From Novosphingobium sp. (GTDB lineage: Bacteria; Pseudomonadota; Alphaproteobacteria; Sphingomonadales; Sphingomonadaceae), in assembly GCA_030697365.1 (NCBI GenBank), contig JAUYQH010000095.1, positions 1 through 64,000 of the forward strand: a stretch of DNA of 64,000 bases, written 5' to 3'. The notes beneath the pieces were generated by a model. That model was not told the origin of the DNA. It worked only from the letters and a program-made list of their open reading frames with translations, and did no database searches. Made by a program: the position numbers and the translations under genes. Below, one piece after another: positions 45,298 to 53,562 of this stretch (its first letter is position 1; every line of letters starts with the position of its first letter).

Positions 45298-46149
45298 TTA
45301 CCCCCCGACCCTCAGCCGCCGCATTAGCCGCCACGCGAGCGCCTTGCCCCGGTTGCGCGCGGGGAACGCACCCGGTCGCCGTGGGCGTAGCCCCATCCCG
45401 CGCAGCACCCGGTTGAACGCGCGCGCGTCGGCTTCGGCATAGCTCCATTCCGAGCGCCAGGTCAGCGACAGCGAGATCGAGAGGGCAGGGCCGTTCTTCA
45501 CCCAGTGCGGAGACTTGACCGGTACGTGGATCGCCTCGCCCGGATGCAGTTCCACCGCCGCACCATGCGCGGCGAACGCCTCGTCCCACGGCAGGTTGCG
45601 GTGGTGCTCGCCGAGGTGGAACGCCTCCTGCGCCTCGGCGGAAAGCAGGCGCTCGTCCGCGCCGGGGAAAACCGTCATCGTCTTGGTTCCGCGCAGCTGG
45701 AGCAGGATGTTGTGTTCAGGATCGAAGTGAAACGGGGTCACCGATCCGGGCGAACTGACGAACACGAACCCCTCAAGCTGGTGCATCCGCCCGGTGCGCG
45801 GGACGACGATGTCCACAAGCTCGTCCAGCGCGGCGCGAAGTAACGCGGCGTAGGCGGGAACCTGCTCGATCCGTTTTAGCACCACCCACGAAGCGGCGCT
45901 GTCGATCGCGCGAATCGTCTCGCCCACGCTGCGTCGGGCGCGGGGGACATCGGCCGGGTCGATCCCGATCGGCAGGTCGCCGGGGTTCCACTCGACGCTG
46001 TCGGCGGGCAGCGCTTCGGCGAGCACCGCCAGCGCATCGAGTGTCAACAACGGGTGATCGGTGAGGGCATGGACCAGCTTGTCCGCTCGCGCGGGATAGA
46101 GCGCGGTGAACGCGGATCGCGCCTCGGGCGGAAAGACGGCGATCGGCAT
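45298..46149 (-). CDS. JmjC/cupin-like domain protein
   Basis: A 283-residue protein with the Fe(II)/2OG-type cupin motif H141-F-D143 (PFHFDPEHN) and a distal H208 (AIHVPVKSPHWV), as in bacterial JmjC-like hydroxylases. EGFVFVSSPGSVTP and LLQLRGTKTMTVFPG are core strands. The N-terminal 100 residues are helical. The ATG at 46149 is preferred over a TTG at 46191 that would sit in the terminator. It may hydroxylate a protein or RNA target; unknown. The C-terminus is Arg-rich. Confidence 0.85.
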   Translation of the reverse strand: MPIAVFPPEARSAFTALYPARADKLVHALTDHPLLTLDALAVLAEALPADSVEWNPGDLPIGIDPADVPRARRSVGETIRAIDSAASWVVLKRIEQVPAYAALLRAALDELVDIVVPRTGRMHQLEGFVFVSSPGSVTPFHFDPEHNILLQLRGTKTMTVFPGADERLLSAEAQEAFHLGEHHRNLPWDEAFAAHGAAVELHPGEAIHVPVKSPHWVKNGPALSISLSLTWRSEWSYAEADARAFNRVLRGMGLRPRRPGAFPARNRGKALAWRLMRRLRVGG

Positions 46150-46191
46150 CACGGCGCGCGGCCTTAGCAGCGCCGGGTAAACAGACGGCAA

Positions 46192-46219
46192 AGGGCCCGG
46201 CGGTTTCCCGCCGGGCCCT
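46192..46219 (-). terminator. Intrinsic terminator after the S8 protease gene
   Basis: A perfect 12-bp stem (AGGGCCCGGCGG against CCGCCGGGCCCT) with a TTTC loop. It is 25 bp after the S8 protease stop (minus strand) and 43 bp before the ATG of the JmjC/cupin gene. Little T run on the minus strand. It separates the two transcripts. Confidence 0.75.
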
Positions 46220-46243
46220 CTTCAAATCACCGTACCGGGTCGA

Positions 46244-47488
46244 TCAGTGAACGCCCTTGATATAGTCGTCACCGGCGATCCGGGTAACGGTGCCGCCATT
46301 GCGCACTTCGCCCAGAAGAAGCACGCCGGCCAAATGCGGCGTCGCCATCGAGGTCCCCGAGATGGTGTTGTACCCGCCGTTGAGCCAGGTCGAGAAAATC
46401 GACACCCCCGGATTGGCGTAATCGACCGGCGGCTTGCCCCAGTTGGAGAAGCTCGCCCACAGGCCAGTGTGCGGGCTGAAGGCCGCGACGGTGTAGATAT
46501 TCGGGCCGTTGGCCCGCGCCGGAGAATGAAGGTTCGCGTCGCCGCCGTCGTTGCCGGCGGCAACGGCGAACTTGACCGTGCCCGACGCGTTGACGACCGC
46601 GGTGTCGAGCGCCGTCGAAACGCCGCCGCCCAGGCTCATGTTGGCGACGTCGCCCGGTTGGCCGACCATCTTGACATAGTCCACCCCGGCAATGACGCCC
46701 GAATTGGTGCCGCTGCCGCGCCGGTTGAGCACCTTGACGGCCACGACCGTCGCTCCGGCCGCCACGCCGACCGTGCCGATGGTGTTATCGACCCCGGCAA
46801 TCGTCCCGGCAACATGGGTGCCGTGACCGTTGCCATCGTCGCCGGTGGTTTCGCCGGTGACAAAGCTGCGGCTGCGGCCCTCATCGATAAGGAGATCCGG
46901 ATGGCCGAAGTCGATCCCGGTGTCGATCACCCAAGCGGTGCCGGTCGCGCCGCCGATGCCGCCGTTGACCTGAGTGATTCCCGGAGGCGTCACCTGCACC
47001 GGTTGCGTCCCGCCACCGCCGCCCGGCTTGGCCAGCGCCTCGATCGGCTGGACCAGCGCCATCACCTGATCCTGCTCGCAGTAATCGATGCGCGCGTTGT
47101 TGCGCTGCATCATCTCGACCCCGCGCGCCGAGGCGTTTACCGAGAAGCCTTGCAGCGCGTGGCCATAGACGTGGCCGACCCGGCCGCCCGCGGCGTTGGC
47201 CGAACGGTTGGCCTCGGCGCGCTCGCTGCCGCGCGCCACCGCGCCCGCGCGGAACACGCAGATGTAGGCATCGACGATATGCCTGCCGTCGGCGGCCAGC
47301 TGGAAGCCGTCCGCGGCTGCCGCGGGTGTGGCGGCGACCACCGGAGCCGAAGCGCCTGTGCTGCTGCTCGACGGCAGCAGGATCGTGCCCGGACCGCTCT
47401 TGACCAGACCGGTGCTGCTGGCGGCCGCCCAGGCCAGACCGGCCAGAGCGATGGAACCAGCGGATGCCGCAAGGATGGATCTTTTCAT
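46244..47488 (-). CDS. Secreted S8 (subtilisin-like) serine protease
   Basis: A 414-residue exported subtilase. A signal peptide (MKRSILAASAGSIALAGLAWA) precedes an inhibitor-I9-like propeptide (about 68-148). The catalytic triad is D189 (AWVIDTGID), H222 (GHGTHVAGT) and S380 (GTSMATPHLAG), with oxyanion N313 (AAGNDGG). A Gly-rich linker (KPGGGGGT) joins the propeptide and catalytic domain. No autotransporter barrel is attached, so it is periplasmic or secreted. The ATG at 47488 has GGGA upstream. Confidence 0.94.
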   Translation of the reverse strand: MKRSILAASAGSIALAGLAWAAASSTGLVKSGPGTILLPSSSSTGASAPVVAATPAAAADGFQLAADGRHIVDAYICVFRAGAVARGSERAEANRSANAAGGRVGHVYGHALQGFSVNASARGVEMMQRNNARIDYCEQDQVMALVQPIEALAKPGGGGGTQPVQVTPPGITQVNGGIGGATGTAWVIDTGIDFGHPDLLIDEGRSRSFVTGETTGDDGNGHGTHVAGTIAGVDNTIGTVGVAAGATVVAVKVLNRRGSGTNSGVIAGVDYVKMVGQPGDVANMSLGGGVSTALDTAVVNASGTVKFAVAAGNDGGDANLHSPARANGPNIYTVAAFSPHTGLWASFSNWGKPPVDYANPGVSIFSTWLNGGYNTISGTSMATPHLAGVLLLGEVRNGGTVTRIAGDDYIKGVH

Positions 47489-47976
47489 GTCAGTCCCGAC
47501 TCCCAAAAATTTATTATCGTACGGTTGTAGCGCCCGGGGGAATCCCCGCCAGTGAGCCATCGCATATCCATCCATCACGGGTTAATTTCATCTGTAACCG
47601 TGTCGTTGATGCAACATAAAGGATGATTCGGGCTTTCTGGCCCCTCCATTCAAACGGGGCGAGGCGGAGCGGCCAACCGACCCGCGCGAATTCGGTGTCC
47701 TACACGCACCCCTTCGTGCCATTCCCCCCCGGATTCGGCCACACCCAAGGGTGCGGCCTTTGGTATTTTGGGAGCGGCCCTTTGGAAGTTCTTGCGGCCC
47801 CGCGAATGTACTTCATCAACTTGCACGCCGCGCAACCGCGATTGGGTGCTTGCAATCGAGCGGGTTTGAGCTATGCGCCCGCTTCCTTCCGCCTCGGCGG
47901 AGGAACGCAGAAAGCCGGAGGGGCCCCGCGATCGTCGCGGATCGGCCAGCGGTCGGCAAGAAGGAGATGCGCAGCG
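47489..47976. other. 488-bp divergent intergenic region before rpsF
   Basis: The region lies between the S8 protease (minus) and rpsF (plus). The AT-rich stretch near 47500-47600 is a likely promoter zone for the protease. Two structures are seen towards rpsF: a hairpin at 47737-47758 (GGCCACACC/GGTGCGGCC, one mismatch) followed by TTTGGTATTTT, and a hairpin at 47887-47902 (CCGCCTCGGCGG core). These lie in the rpsF leader and could be an S6:S18 autoregulatory element, which I cannot confirm. Confidence 0.5.
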
Positions 47977-48339
47977 ATGCCGCTGTACGAACACGTGTTC
48001 CTGGCGCGCCAGGACCTCAGCCAGGCACAAGTCGATGCGCTGGCTCAAACCGCCACCGGAATCGTCGAAGCAGGCAAGGGCAAGGTCACCAAGACCGAGA
48101 CCTGGGGCCTGCGCTCGCTGGCCTACAAGATCGCCAAGAACCGCAAGGCGCACTTCATCCTGCTCAACATCGATGCCCCCGCGGGCGTGGTGGCCGAGCT
48201 CGAGCGCCAGACCGCACTCAGCGAAGACATCATCCGCTTCATGACCGTCCGCGTCGATGAGCACGAGAGCGGTCCTTCGGTGATGATGCGCAAGCAGGAT
48301 CGCGAGCGCACCCGCCGCCGCGAACGCGAGGGAGAATAA
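47977..48339 (+). CDS. rpsF: 30S ribosomal protein S6
   Basis: A 120-residue S6 ([15 protein letters not shown] start) with the RNP-like fold and the RGLAYPI-like [21 protein letters not shown] region. The start ATG at 47977 follows AAGGAG. The frame is open upstream to 47623 but is not S6 there. The C-terminal tail is charged ([12 protein letters not shown]). It heads rpsF-rpsR-rplI; S6 pairs with S18, encoded next. Confidence 0.98.
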   Translation: MPLYEHVFLARQDLSQAQVDALAQTATGIVEAGKGKVTKTETWGLRSLAYKIAKNRKAHFILLNIDAPAGVVAELERQTALSEDIIRFMTVRVDEHESGPSVMMRKQDRERTRRREREGE

Positions 48340-48342
48340 GCC

Positions 48343-48567
48343 ATGGCACGCCCGTTTTTCCGCCGCCGCAAATCGTGCCCGTTTTCGGGCAAGAACGCGC
48401 CCACGATCGATTACAAGGACGTTCGCCTGCTCCAGGGCTTCATGTCGGAGCGCGGCAAGATCGTCCCCAGCCGCATCACTGCGGTTTCGGCCAAGAAGCA
48501 GCGCGAGCTGAGCCAGGCGATCAAGCGCGCCCGGCAAATCGGCCTGCTGCCGTACCTAGTCAAGTAA
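48343..48567 (+). CDS. rpsR: 30S ribosomal protein S18
   Basis: A 74-residue S18 ([16 protein letters not shown] start). The signature [19 protein letters not shown] is followed by [28 protein letters not shown]. It lies 3 bp after rpsF and 12 bp before rplI. It forms a heterodimer with S6 on the platform of the 30S subunit. Confidence 0.98.
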   Translation: MARPFFRRRKSCPFSGKNAPTIDYKDVRLLQGFMSERGKIVPSRITAVSAKKQRELSQAIKRARQIGLLPYLVK

Positions 48568-48579
48568 GGAGCGCACGAC

Positions 48580-49188
48580 ATGGACATCATCCTGCTCGAG
48601 CGTATCGAGAAACTGGGCGGCATCGGCGACGTCGTTTCCGTCAAGGACGGCTACGCGCGCAACTTCCTGTTGCCCAACAAGAAGGCGCTGCGCGCCAACG
48701 ATTCGAACAAGAAGGTCTTCGAGGCCAACCGCGCGAAGATCGAATCGGACAACGCTTCGCGCCGCGGCGAGGCGGAGGCGCATTCGAAGAACGTCGAGGG
48801 CAAGCAGGTCGTACTGATCCGCGCTTCGTCCAACTCGGGCCAGCTCTATGGTTCGGTCTCGGTGCGCGACATCGCCGATGCGCTGAACGCCGAGGGCGCC
48901 GATGTGACCAAGGCGATGATCGTGCTCGAACGTCCGATCAAGGCGATCGGGGTGGTCGACGTGCGCGTTGCCCTCCACCCCGAGGTTTCGGTGGGCGTCA
49001 AGGTCAACGTCGCGCGCTCGCCCGATGAAGCTGCGCTTCAGGCGCAGGGCGTCGATGTGATGGCGGCGATGTTCGAAGAGGCCAGCGTGCCCTCGGGCTT
49101 CACCGAAGAAAAGGACCGCAGCCTCGAACCCGGCGAGATTCCCGCCGACATGTTCGAGGAAGCGCCGGCCGAGGGCGAGGAAGCCTGA
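48580..49188 (+). CDS. rplI: 50S ribosomal protein L9
   Basis: The 202-residue L9 has an N-terminal domain ([32 protein letters not shown]), the long helix, and a C-terminal domain with [14 protein letters not shown]. It is longer than the enteric 149-residue form because of an acidic tail ([16 protein letters not shown]...PAEGEEA). It ends the rpsF-rpsR-rplI operon. Confidence 0.97.
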   Translation: MDIILLERIEKLGGIGDVVSVKDGYARNFLLPNKKALRANDSNKKVFEANRAKIESDNASRRGEAEAHSKNVEGKQVVLIRASSNSGQLYGSVSVRDIADALNAEGADVTKAMIVLERPIKAIGVVDVRVALHPEVSVGVKVNVARSPDEAALQAQGVDVMAAMFEEASVPSGFTEEKDRSLEPGEIPADMFEEAPAEGEEA

Positions 49189-49296
49189 AGTCCGCTGGTC
49201 GTGGGCGGTGGTCGGTAGACCGCCGTCGCACGGCGTTAGTAACCGGAAATTAACCGGTCTGCTGTGTGGTGGGGTTCCCTAACCGGAACTCTCGCC

Positions 49297-49965
49297 ATGC
49301 CCATCGCAGCCCATTTCGAACCCGCTCCCCAAAGCGACGATCCGCGCCGCAGCGCACGCCATACGCTCCGGCTGGAGGCCCTCGGCGCCACCACCCACGG
49401 CGAACGGACGCGGGTGACCGTCCACAACATTTCGAGCGGCGGCCTGTTGTTCGAAACCGCCACTGTGCTCGACATCGGCAATACGATCGCGCTCGAACTG
49501 CCCGAGGCGGGCGAGCGTCTCGCGACGGTCAGCTGGGCGAGCGAGGCATACTACGGCTGCCAGTTCGCGCAGCCGCTGTCCGCAGCCGAACTCAGCGCGG
49601 CGCAGTTGCGCGGCGTCGCCACCAAAGGGGGCCGCGTCCCGAGCCCGGCACTGACCGTGCTCGACGACGATTTCGGCCACCGCCTGCAACGCATGCGTAA
49701 GCTACGCGGATTGACGCTGGCTCAGATCGCCGAACGACTCGGGGTAAGCAAGCCGACGGTCTGGGCGTGGGAGCAGGGCCGCAGTCGTCCGGTCGGCAAC
49801 CGCATCGATCCGCTGGCGGAAGTTTTGGGAGTCACCCGTTCTGAGCTTTATCCGGAAGCCAGCGCACTCACGCCGCTTCACGACCTGCTGTCGCGCGTAC
49901 GTGCAGAGATTGCCGCCGCAGCCGGGACGCTCCCGGAGAAGATCAAGATTATGATCGAGCTATGA
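49297..49965 (+). CDS. PilZ-HTH (XRE) fusion regulator
   Basis: A 222-residue protein joining an N-terminal PilZ domain (about 16-100) to a C-terminal XRE helix-turn-helix (about 128-182). Both c-di-GMP motifs are intact: R17xxxR21 (RRSAR) and NxSxxG at 44-49 (NISSGG). The HTH (LRGLTLAQIAERLGVSKPTVWAWEQGRS-like) is canonical. This suggests c-di-GMP controls its DNA binding or its partner. ATG 49297 is chosen over an upstream GTG at 49264. The gene is alone between rplI and a PAS-GGDEF gene. Confidence 0.9.
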   Translation: MPIAAHFEPAPQSDDPRRSARHTLRLEALGATTHGERTRVTVHNISSGGLLFETATVLDIGNTIALELPEAGERLATVSWASEAYYGCQFAQPLSAAELSAAQLRGVATKGGRVPSPALTVLDDDFGHRLQRMRKLRGLTLAQIAERLGVSKPTVWAWEQGRSRPVGNRIDPLAEVLGVTRSELYPEASALTPLHDLLSRVRAEIAAAAGTLPEKIKIMIEL

Positions 49966-50252
49966 CGCCTGCTCGATCGCACAAAAGCGTCACAATCCGT
50001 TGAATTCTTCGCGTGGTAACGAATCTTCTTTTACACAAGAAAATTGATGGTAAACAGTCACATAAATTCGATTCGCAGTTAATGTATGTTAACTTACCTT
50101 ACTTAACAGTAGAATGACATTTATAGTCTTGCGGTTTCAAAACGTGGCTTCGATGGACATTGTCGATGATCGAGTATTTTAGACTGTCTGAAATTTGGTT
50201 GACGTTTAACTTCAGAGACGCCTGACGGGGGGCGCAAGGGGCAAATGGGGTC
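49966..50252 (+). promoter_or_regulatory. AT-rich intergenic region with GTTAA/TTAAC boxes
   Basis: This 287-bp gap is much more AT-rich than its surroundings between about 49990 and 50215. It contains several TTAA-based boxes (near 50079, 50088 and 50103) in the pattern GTTAA...GTTAAC...TTAAC and a direct CTTACCTTAC. It is the likely promoter of the PAS-GGDEF gene and a plausible target for the PilZ-HTH regulator. No ORF was seen. Confidence 0.4.
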
Positions 50253-51173
50253 ATGGGGGTAAATTTTACGCCCGAGGAGGGTTGCGTCCTCTATCGGCTG
50301 TGGGCGGATAGTACGAACGACATCATTCTGAAGACCGATTGCAGCGGCAATATCGTCAACGCCTCACCGGCGCTGGAGCGATGGCCATTTGCGAGCGTCA
50401 ACGGGTTGTTCGGGCGGCATATTCTCGATTTGGTCCATCCGTCGCGCTGTGCGGCTGTCATGGCCGCGCACGAATCGGTGATCGCTGGACGGCAGGATGG
50501 CGGCTGGATCGAATTCCCGGCGCGCTCGGTCGACGGGCCGGAACGCTGGTTCGAAATCCAGTTGCGCTGCCTGATCGCCGACGGCGGCGCGATCCAGGGC
50601 GCGGTCAGCATCGTGCGCAGCATCCAGGAGCGCCGCACTTTCGAGGAGCGGCTGTTCGTGGCTGCGATGACCGACACCCTGACCGGACTGACCAACCGCA
50701 GTGCCTTCGTCTCGATGCTCCAGCACTTGGTCGAAGCCAAGGCTGGCGGGTGCCTGGCGATGTTCGACATCGATCACTTCAAGGCGATCAACATGCGCTA
50801 CGGCCACACGGTGGGAGACCAGCTGCTGATCGCCTTTTCCGAGTTCATCCGCGCGTTTGCCGGCAGCGGCGACATTATCTCGCGGATCGGCGGGGAAAGC
50901 TTCGGGATCCTGTTTGCGAACACGGGCATCGAACCCGCTGAGGCGATCTGCCGCCGCATCGTGGGTGCGCTGGGCGAGACGGGCGGCGCAACGGGGGGCG
51001 AGGGATTGCCGATCACGGTCAGCGCGGGCCTTACGCCGATCGCGCTCTCGCTCGACGATACGATCAAGGCTGCCGAACTGGCGCTGACGGTAGCCAAGGC
51101 CAAGGGCCGCAATCGTCTCGAGGTGGACCGCGGGCTTCCCGTTTACCTGGTTCGAGCGACGAAGACGGGTTAG
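50253..51173 (+). CDS. PAS-GGDEF protein with degenerate active site
   Basis: A 306-residue cytoplasmic protein: PAS/PAC (about 13-130) and GGDEF (about 135-298). The active-site loop is G213-GESF217 instead of GGDEF/GGEEF, so the second acidic residue of the pair is Ser. The RxxD inhibitory site is also absent. Diguanylate cyclase activity is doubtful; it may bind substrate or act as a receptor. It is next to a PilZ-HTH gene. The start ATG at 50253 follows a G-rich site (GGGGGGCGCAAGGGG). Confidence 0.88.
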   Translation: MGVNFTPEEGCVLYRLWADSTNDIILKTDCSGNIVNASPALERWPFASVNGLFGRHILDLVHPSRCAAVMAAHESVIAGRQDGGWIEFPARSVDGPERWFEIQLRCLIADGGAIQGAVSIVRSIQERRTFEERLFVAAMTDTLTGLTNRSAFVSMLQHLVEAKAGGCLAMFDIDHFKAINMRYGHTVGDQLLIAFSEFIRAFAGSGDIISRIGGESFGILFANTGIEPAEAICRRIVGALGETGGATGGEGLPITVSAGLTPIALSLDDTIKAAELALTVAKAKGRNRLEVDRGLPVYLVRATKTG

Positions 51174-51224
51174 CGCGTTTCCGTTTGACTGGGCTGGTGC
51201 CGAACCGAAGGTAGCCGGAAAAGC

Positions 51225-52646
51225 CTAGCTCAACCGGGCAAGAATATCCTCTGCAAACCCGGTCAACGTGTCGTCGCGTGCGCCCATGACGACGATCCGG
51301 TCGCCGGGCCGGGCGAGCTCGACGATGCGGTCGGCGCAGGCGGATCGCTCGGCAAGGTGTTCCGCCCGCCCGCCCGCATCCGTTATCCACCGCACGACAT
51401 GTTCGCTTGAAACCGAACGGTCCACGGTCCCGCCGAAATAGACCGGATCGCACAGAAAGGTGATGTCGTCGGGGTCGAGCCGGGTGGCGACTACTTCCGC
51501 CAGTTCCGCTCCCATCTGGCGCAGCGGTCCGAAGCCATGGGGCTGGAAGAAGGCGATCAAGCGTCCGGGATGACGGCGCAGGGTGTCAAGAGTCGCCGCG
51601 ACTTTTTCTGGGTTGTGGCCGAAGTCGTCGATCACGGTGACGCCTGCTGGCGACGTGCCGACGATGTCGAACCGGCGGGCGAGTCCGGAAAAGCTTCCCA
51701 GCGCGGCGATTGCGTCCGCCAGCGCCACGTTAGCCAGCACTGCCCCGGCCATTGCCGCCAGCGCATTCGCAAGGTTGTGCCTGCCGGGGACGCTCAAATT
51801 TAGCTTGTGGCGCGATCCGTCGCGAGCATCGACGACGTTGGCCGAAATGCCGGTCGGGGTCTCGTCGATCGATCCGGTCTCTACACGAAGCGTCGCATCC
51901 TGGCGTTCAATGCCGAACGTGAGCGGGTCACGTGCCAAAGGCAGCAATGCGGCGGTTTCCTCGTCATCGAGGTTGAGCGCCGCGCGACCGCTCACGGCCA
52001 AGAATCCGCCGAAAAGATCGCGCAGTTCCTCCAGGCTCTTGTGATCCAGGCTGACGTTGTTCAGCACCGCGATTGCCGGGCGGTACAACGCGATCGAACC
52101 GTCGCTTTCGTCCACCTCGCTGACGAACAGGTTGCCGCCGCCGACGCGCGCGCTGGCGAATGGCGCATCGTCCGCGACGAAGTTCTTCATCACCGCGCCG
52201 TTCATGATCGTCGGATCGCGCCCTGCCTGCGCCATGATCCACCCGAGCATCCCGGTGACGGTCGATTTCCCGCTGGTCCCGCCCACCGCGATCCCGCACG
52301 CGCTGGCGTTGAACAACTTTGCTAGCAACTCGGCGCGGCTCATCCGCGCGCAGCCTATTGCGGTGGCACGCACGACCTCGGGAACGGTGTTTTCTACCGC
52401 GGCCGAGGCGATCAGCGTCTGCTTGGCGCTGGTAATTCCACTCCCGTCCTGCGGAAACAGCCGAATGTCCTGCGCTTCCAGCCAGGCGAACTTTTCGGCG
52501 CTGCGGCCTTGATCACGGCTGCGATCGGACCCCGCAATCTCGGCGCCGTGGCCGCGCAGAATCAGCGCGAGCGGGAGCATGCCCGATCCTCCGATGCCGC
52601 AAAAGAACCATGGATGGGCGGCGAGGTCGTCGACGGAGGCGGTCAT
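51225..52646 (-). CDS. mpl: Mur ligase, probable UDP-MurNAc-tripeptide ligase Mpl
   Basis: A 473-residue Mur ligase. It starts CGIGGSGMLPLALILRGHG like MurC/Mpl; the P-loop is G123-TSGKST129 instead of the usual GTHGKTT. VSEVDESDGSIALYRP and FGHNPEKVAATLDTLR are typical. Peptidoglycan recycling needs Mpl to join a salvaged tripeptide to UDP-MurNAc. A divergent LdcA gene 57 bp away supports Mpl over MurC, which would be expected in the dcw cluster. Final proof would need a tree. Confidence 0.78.
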   Translation of the reverse strand: MTASVDDLAAHPWFFCGIGGSGMLPLALILRGHGAEIAGSDRSRDQGRSAEKFAWLEAQDIRLFPQDGSGITSAKQTLIASAAVENTVPEVVRATAIGCARMSRAELLAKLFNASACGIAVGGTSGKSTVTGMLGWIMAQAGRDPTIMNGAVMKNFVADDAPFASARVGGGNLFVSEVDESDGSIALYRPAIAVLNNVSLDHKSLEELRDLFGGFLAVSGRAALNLDDEETAALLPLARDPLTFGIERQDATLRVETGSIDETPTGISANVVDARDGSRHKLNLSVPGRHNLANALAAMAGAVLANVALADAIAALGSFSGLARRFDIVGTSPAGVTVIDDFGHNPEKVAATLDTLRRHPGRLIAFFQPHGFGPLRQMGAELAEVVATRLDPDDITFLCDPVYFGGTVDRSVSSEHVVRWITDAGGRAEHLAERSACADRIVELARPGDRIVVMGARDDTLTGFAEDILARLS

Positions 52647-52703
52647 GGCGGTGTGGGTTAGGTTTGGCTTTGCGACATTACAACCGCGAAGCTACGGAAC
52701 GTC

Positions 52704-53537
52704 ATGGCCCGCATCGCAATCTGCGCCCCGTCAACCCCGTTCACGCGCGAGGACGCCGATCGCGTCAGGGCGCTGGGGAGTGTGGAATTTCCCGAGCACG
52801 AACTCGTGTTTCACGACCAATGTTTCGCTGTGGAAGGCCACTTCGCTGGACCGGACGCGCTGCGCCTGTCTGCCCTGCTCGAATGCGCCAACGATCCTGC
52901 CTTCGATGCGGTGTGGTTTGCACGCGGGGGCTACGGCGCCAACCGGATTGCGAGCGAGGCGGTAGCCGCCATGCGCAGCGCAGCGCACGACAAGCTGTTT
53001 CTGGGCTACAGCGACGGCGGAACGCTGCTCGCTGCGCTTTACCGGGCGGGGATCGGCCAGCCGGTTCATGCCCCCATGCCCGCCGACATCCGCCGCGAGG
53101 GTGGCGAGGACGCTATCCGCCGCGTGCTGGGTTGGCTCGGCGGCAGCACTGAGGGCCTGGAACCGTCGATGGACGGTCGCCCGGCAGCGGCCTTCAATCT
53201 GATGACGCTGGCAATGATCGTCGGCACCGAACTGATGCCCCACCTGGCGGGACACATGGTGCTGGTCGAGGAAGTATCCGAGCATCTTTACGCGGTCGAT
53301 CGATTGCTGTTCCACGTAACCCACCACCTTGCGCAAACGGGCATCGCCGGGCTGCGTCTCGGGCGGGTCAGCGACATTCCGGAAAACGACCGGCCGTTCG
53401 GCTCGGAACCCGAGGCGATGGCGCGGTACTGGTGCGGGCGGCACGGCATCGCCTGGCTAGGCCGGGCGGACATCGGGCACGATGCTGCCAACAGGATCGT
53501 GCCGTTCGGGGTTGCGGGCGCGGCTCTTCGTCCATAA
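52704..53537 (+). CDS. ldcA: LD-carboxypeptidase (S66 family)
   Basis: LdcA removes the terminal D-Ala from cytoplasmic muropeptide tetrapeptides, producing the tripeptide used by Mpl. The nucleophile is S103 in GYSDGG, with the Glu in VLVEEVSEHLY and the His in GHDAANRIVPFG. The 277-residue length is normal. It is divergent from the Mpl-like gene. fabD starts 25 bp later, so it may share its transcript. Confidence 0.9.
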   Translation: MARIAICAPSTPFTREDADRVRALGSVEFPEHELVFHDQCFAVEGHFAGPDALRLSALLECANDPAFDAVWFARGGYGANRIASEAVAAMRSAAHDKLFLGYSDGGTLLAALYRAGIGQPVHAPMPADIRREGGEDAIRRVLGWLGGSTEGLEPSMDGRPAAAFNLMTLAMIVGTELMPHLAGHMVLVEEVSEHLYAVDRLLFHVTHHLAQTGIAGLRLGRVSDIPENDRPFGSEPEAMARYWCGRHGIAWLGRADIGHDAANRIVPFGVAGAALRP

Positions 53538-53562
53538 CCGGCGCGGCAAAGGAGAGAGGTCG

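Noticed and set aside
47623..47976. N-terminal extension of rpsF
   Set aside because: The frame is open upstream, but S6 conservation begins at the ATG at 47977, which has AAGGAG.
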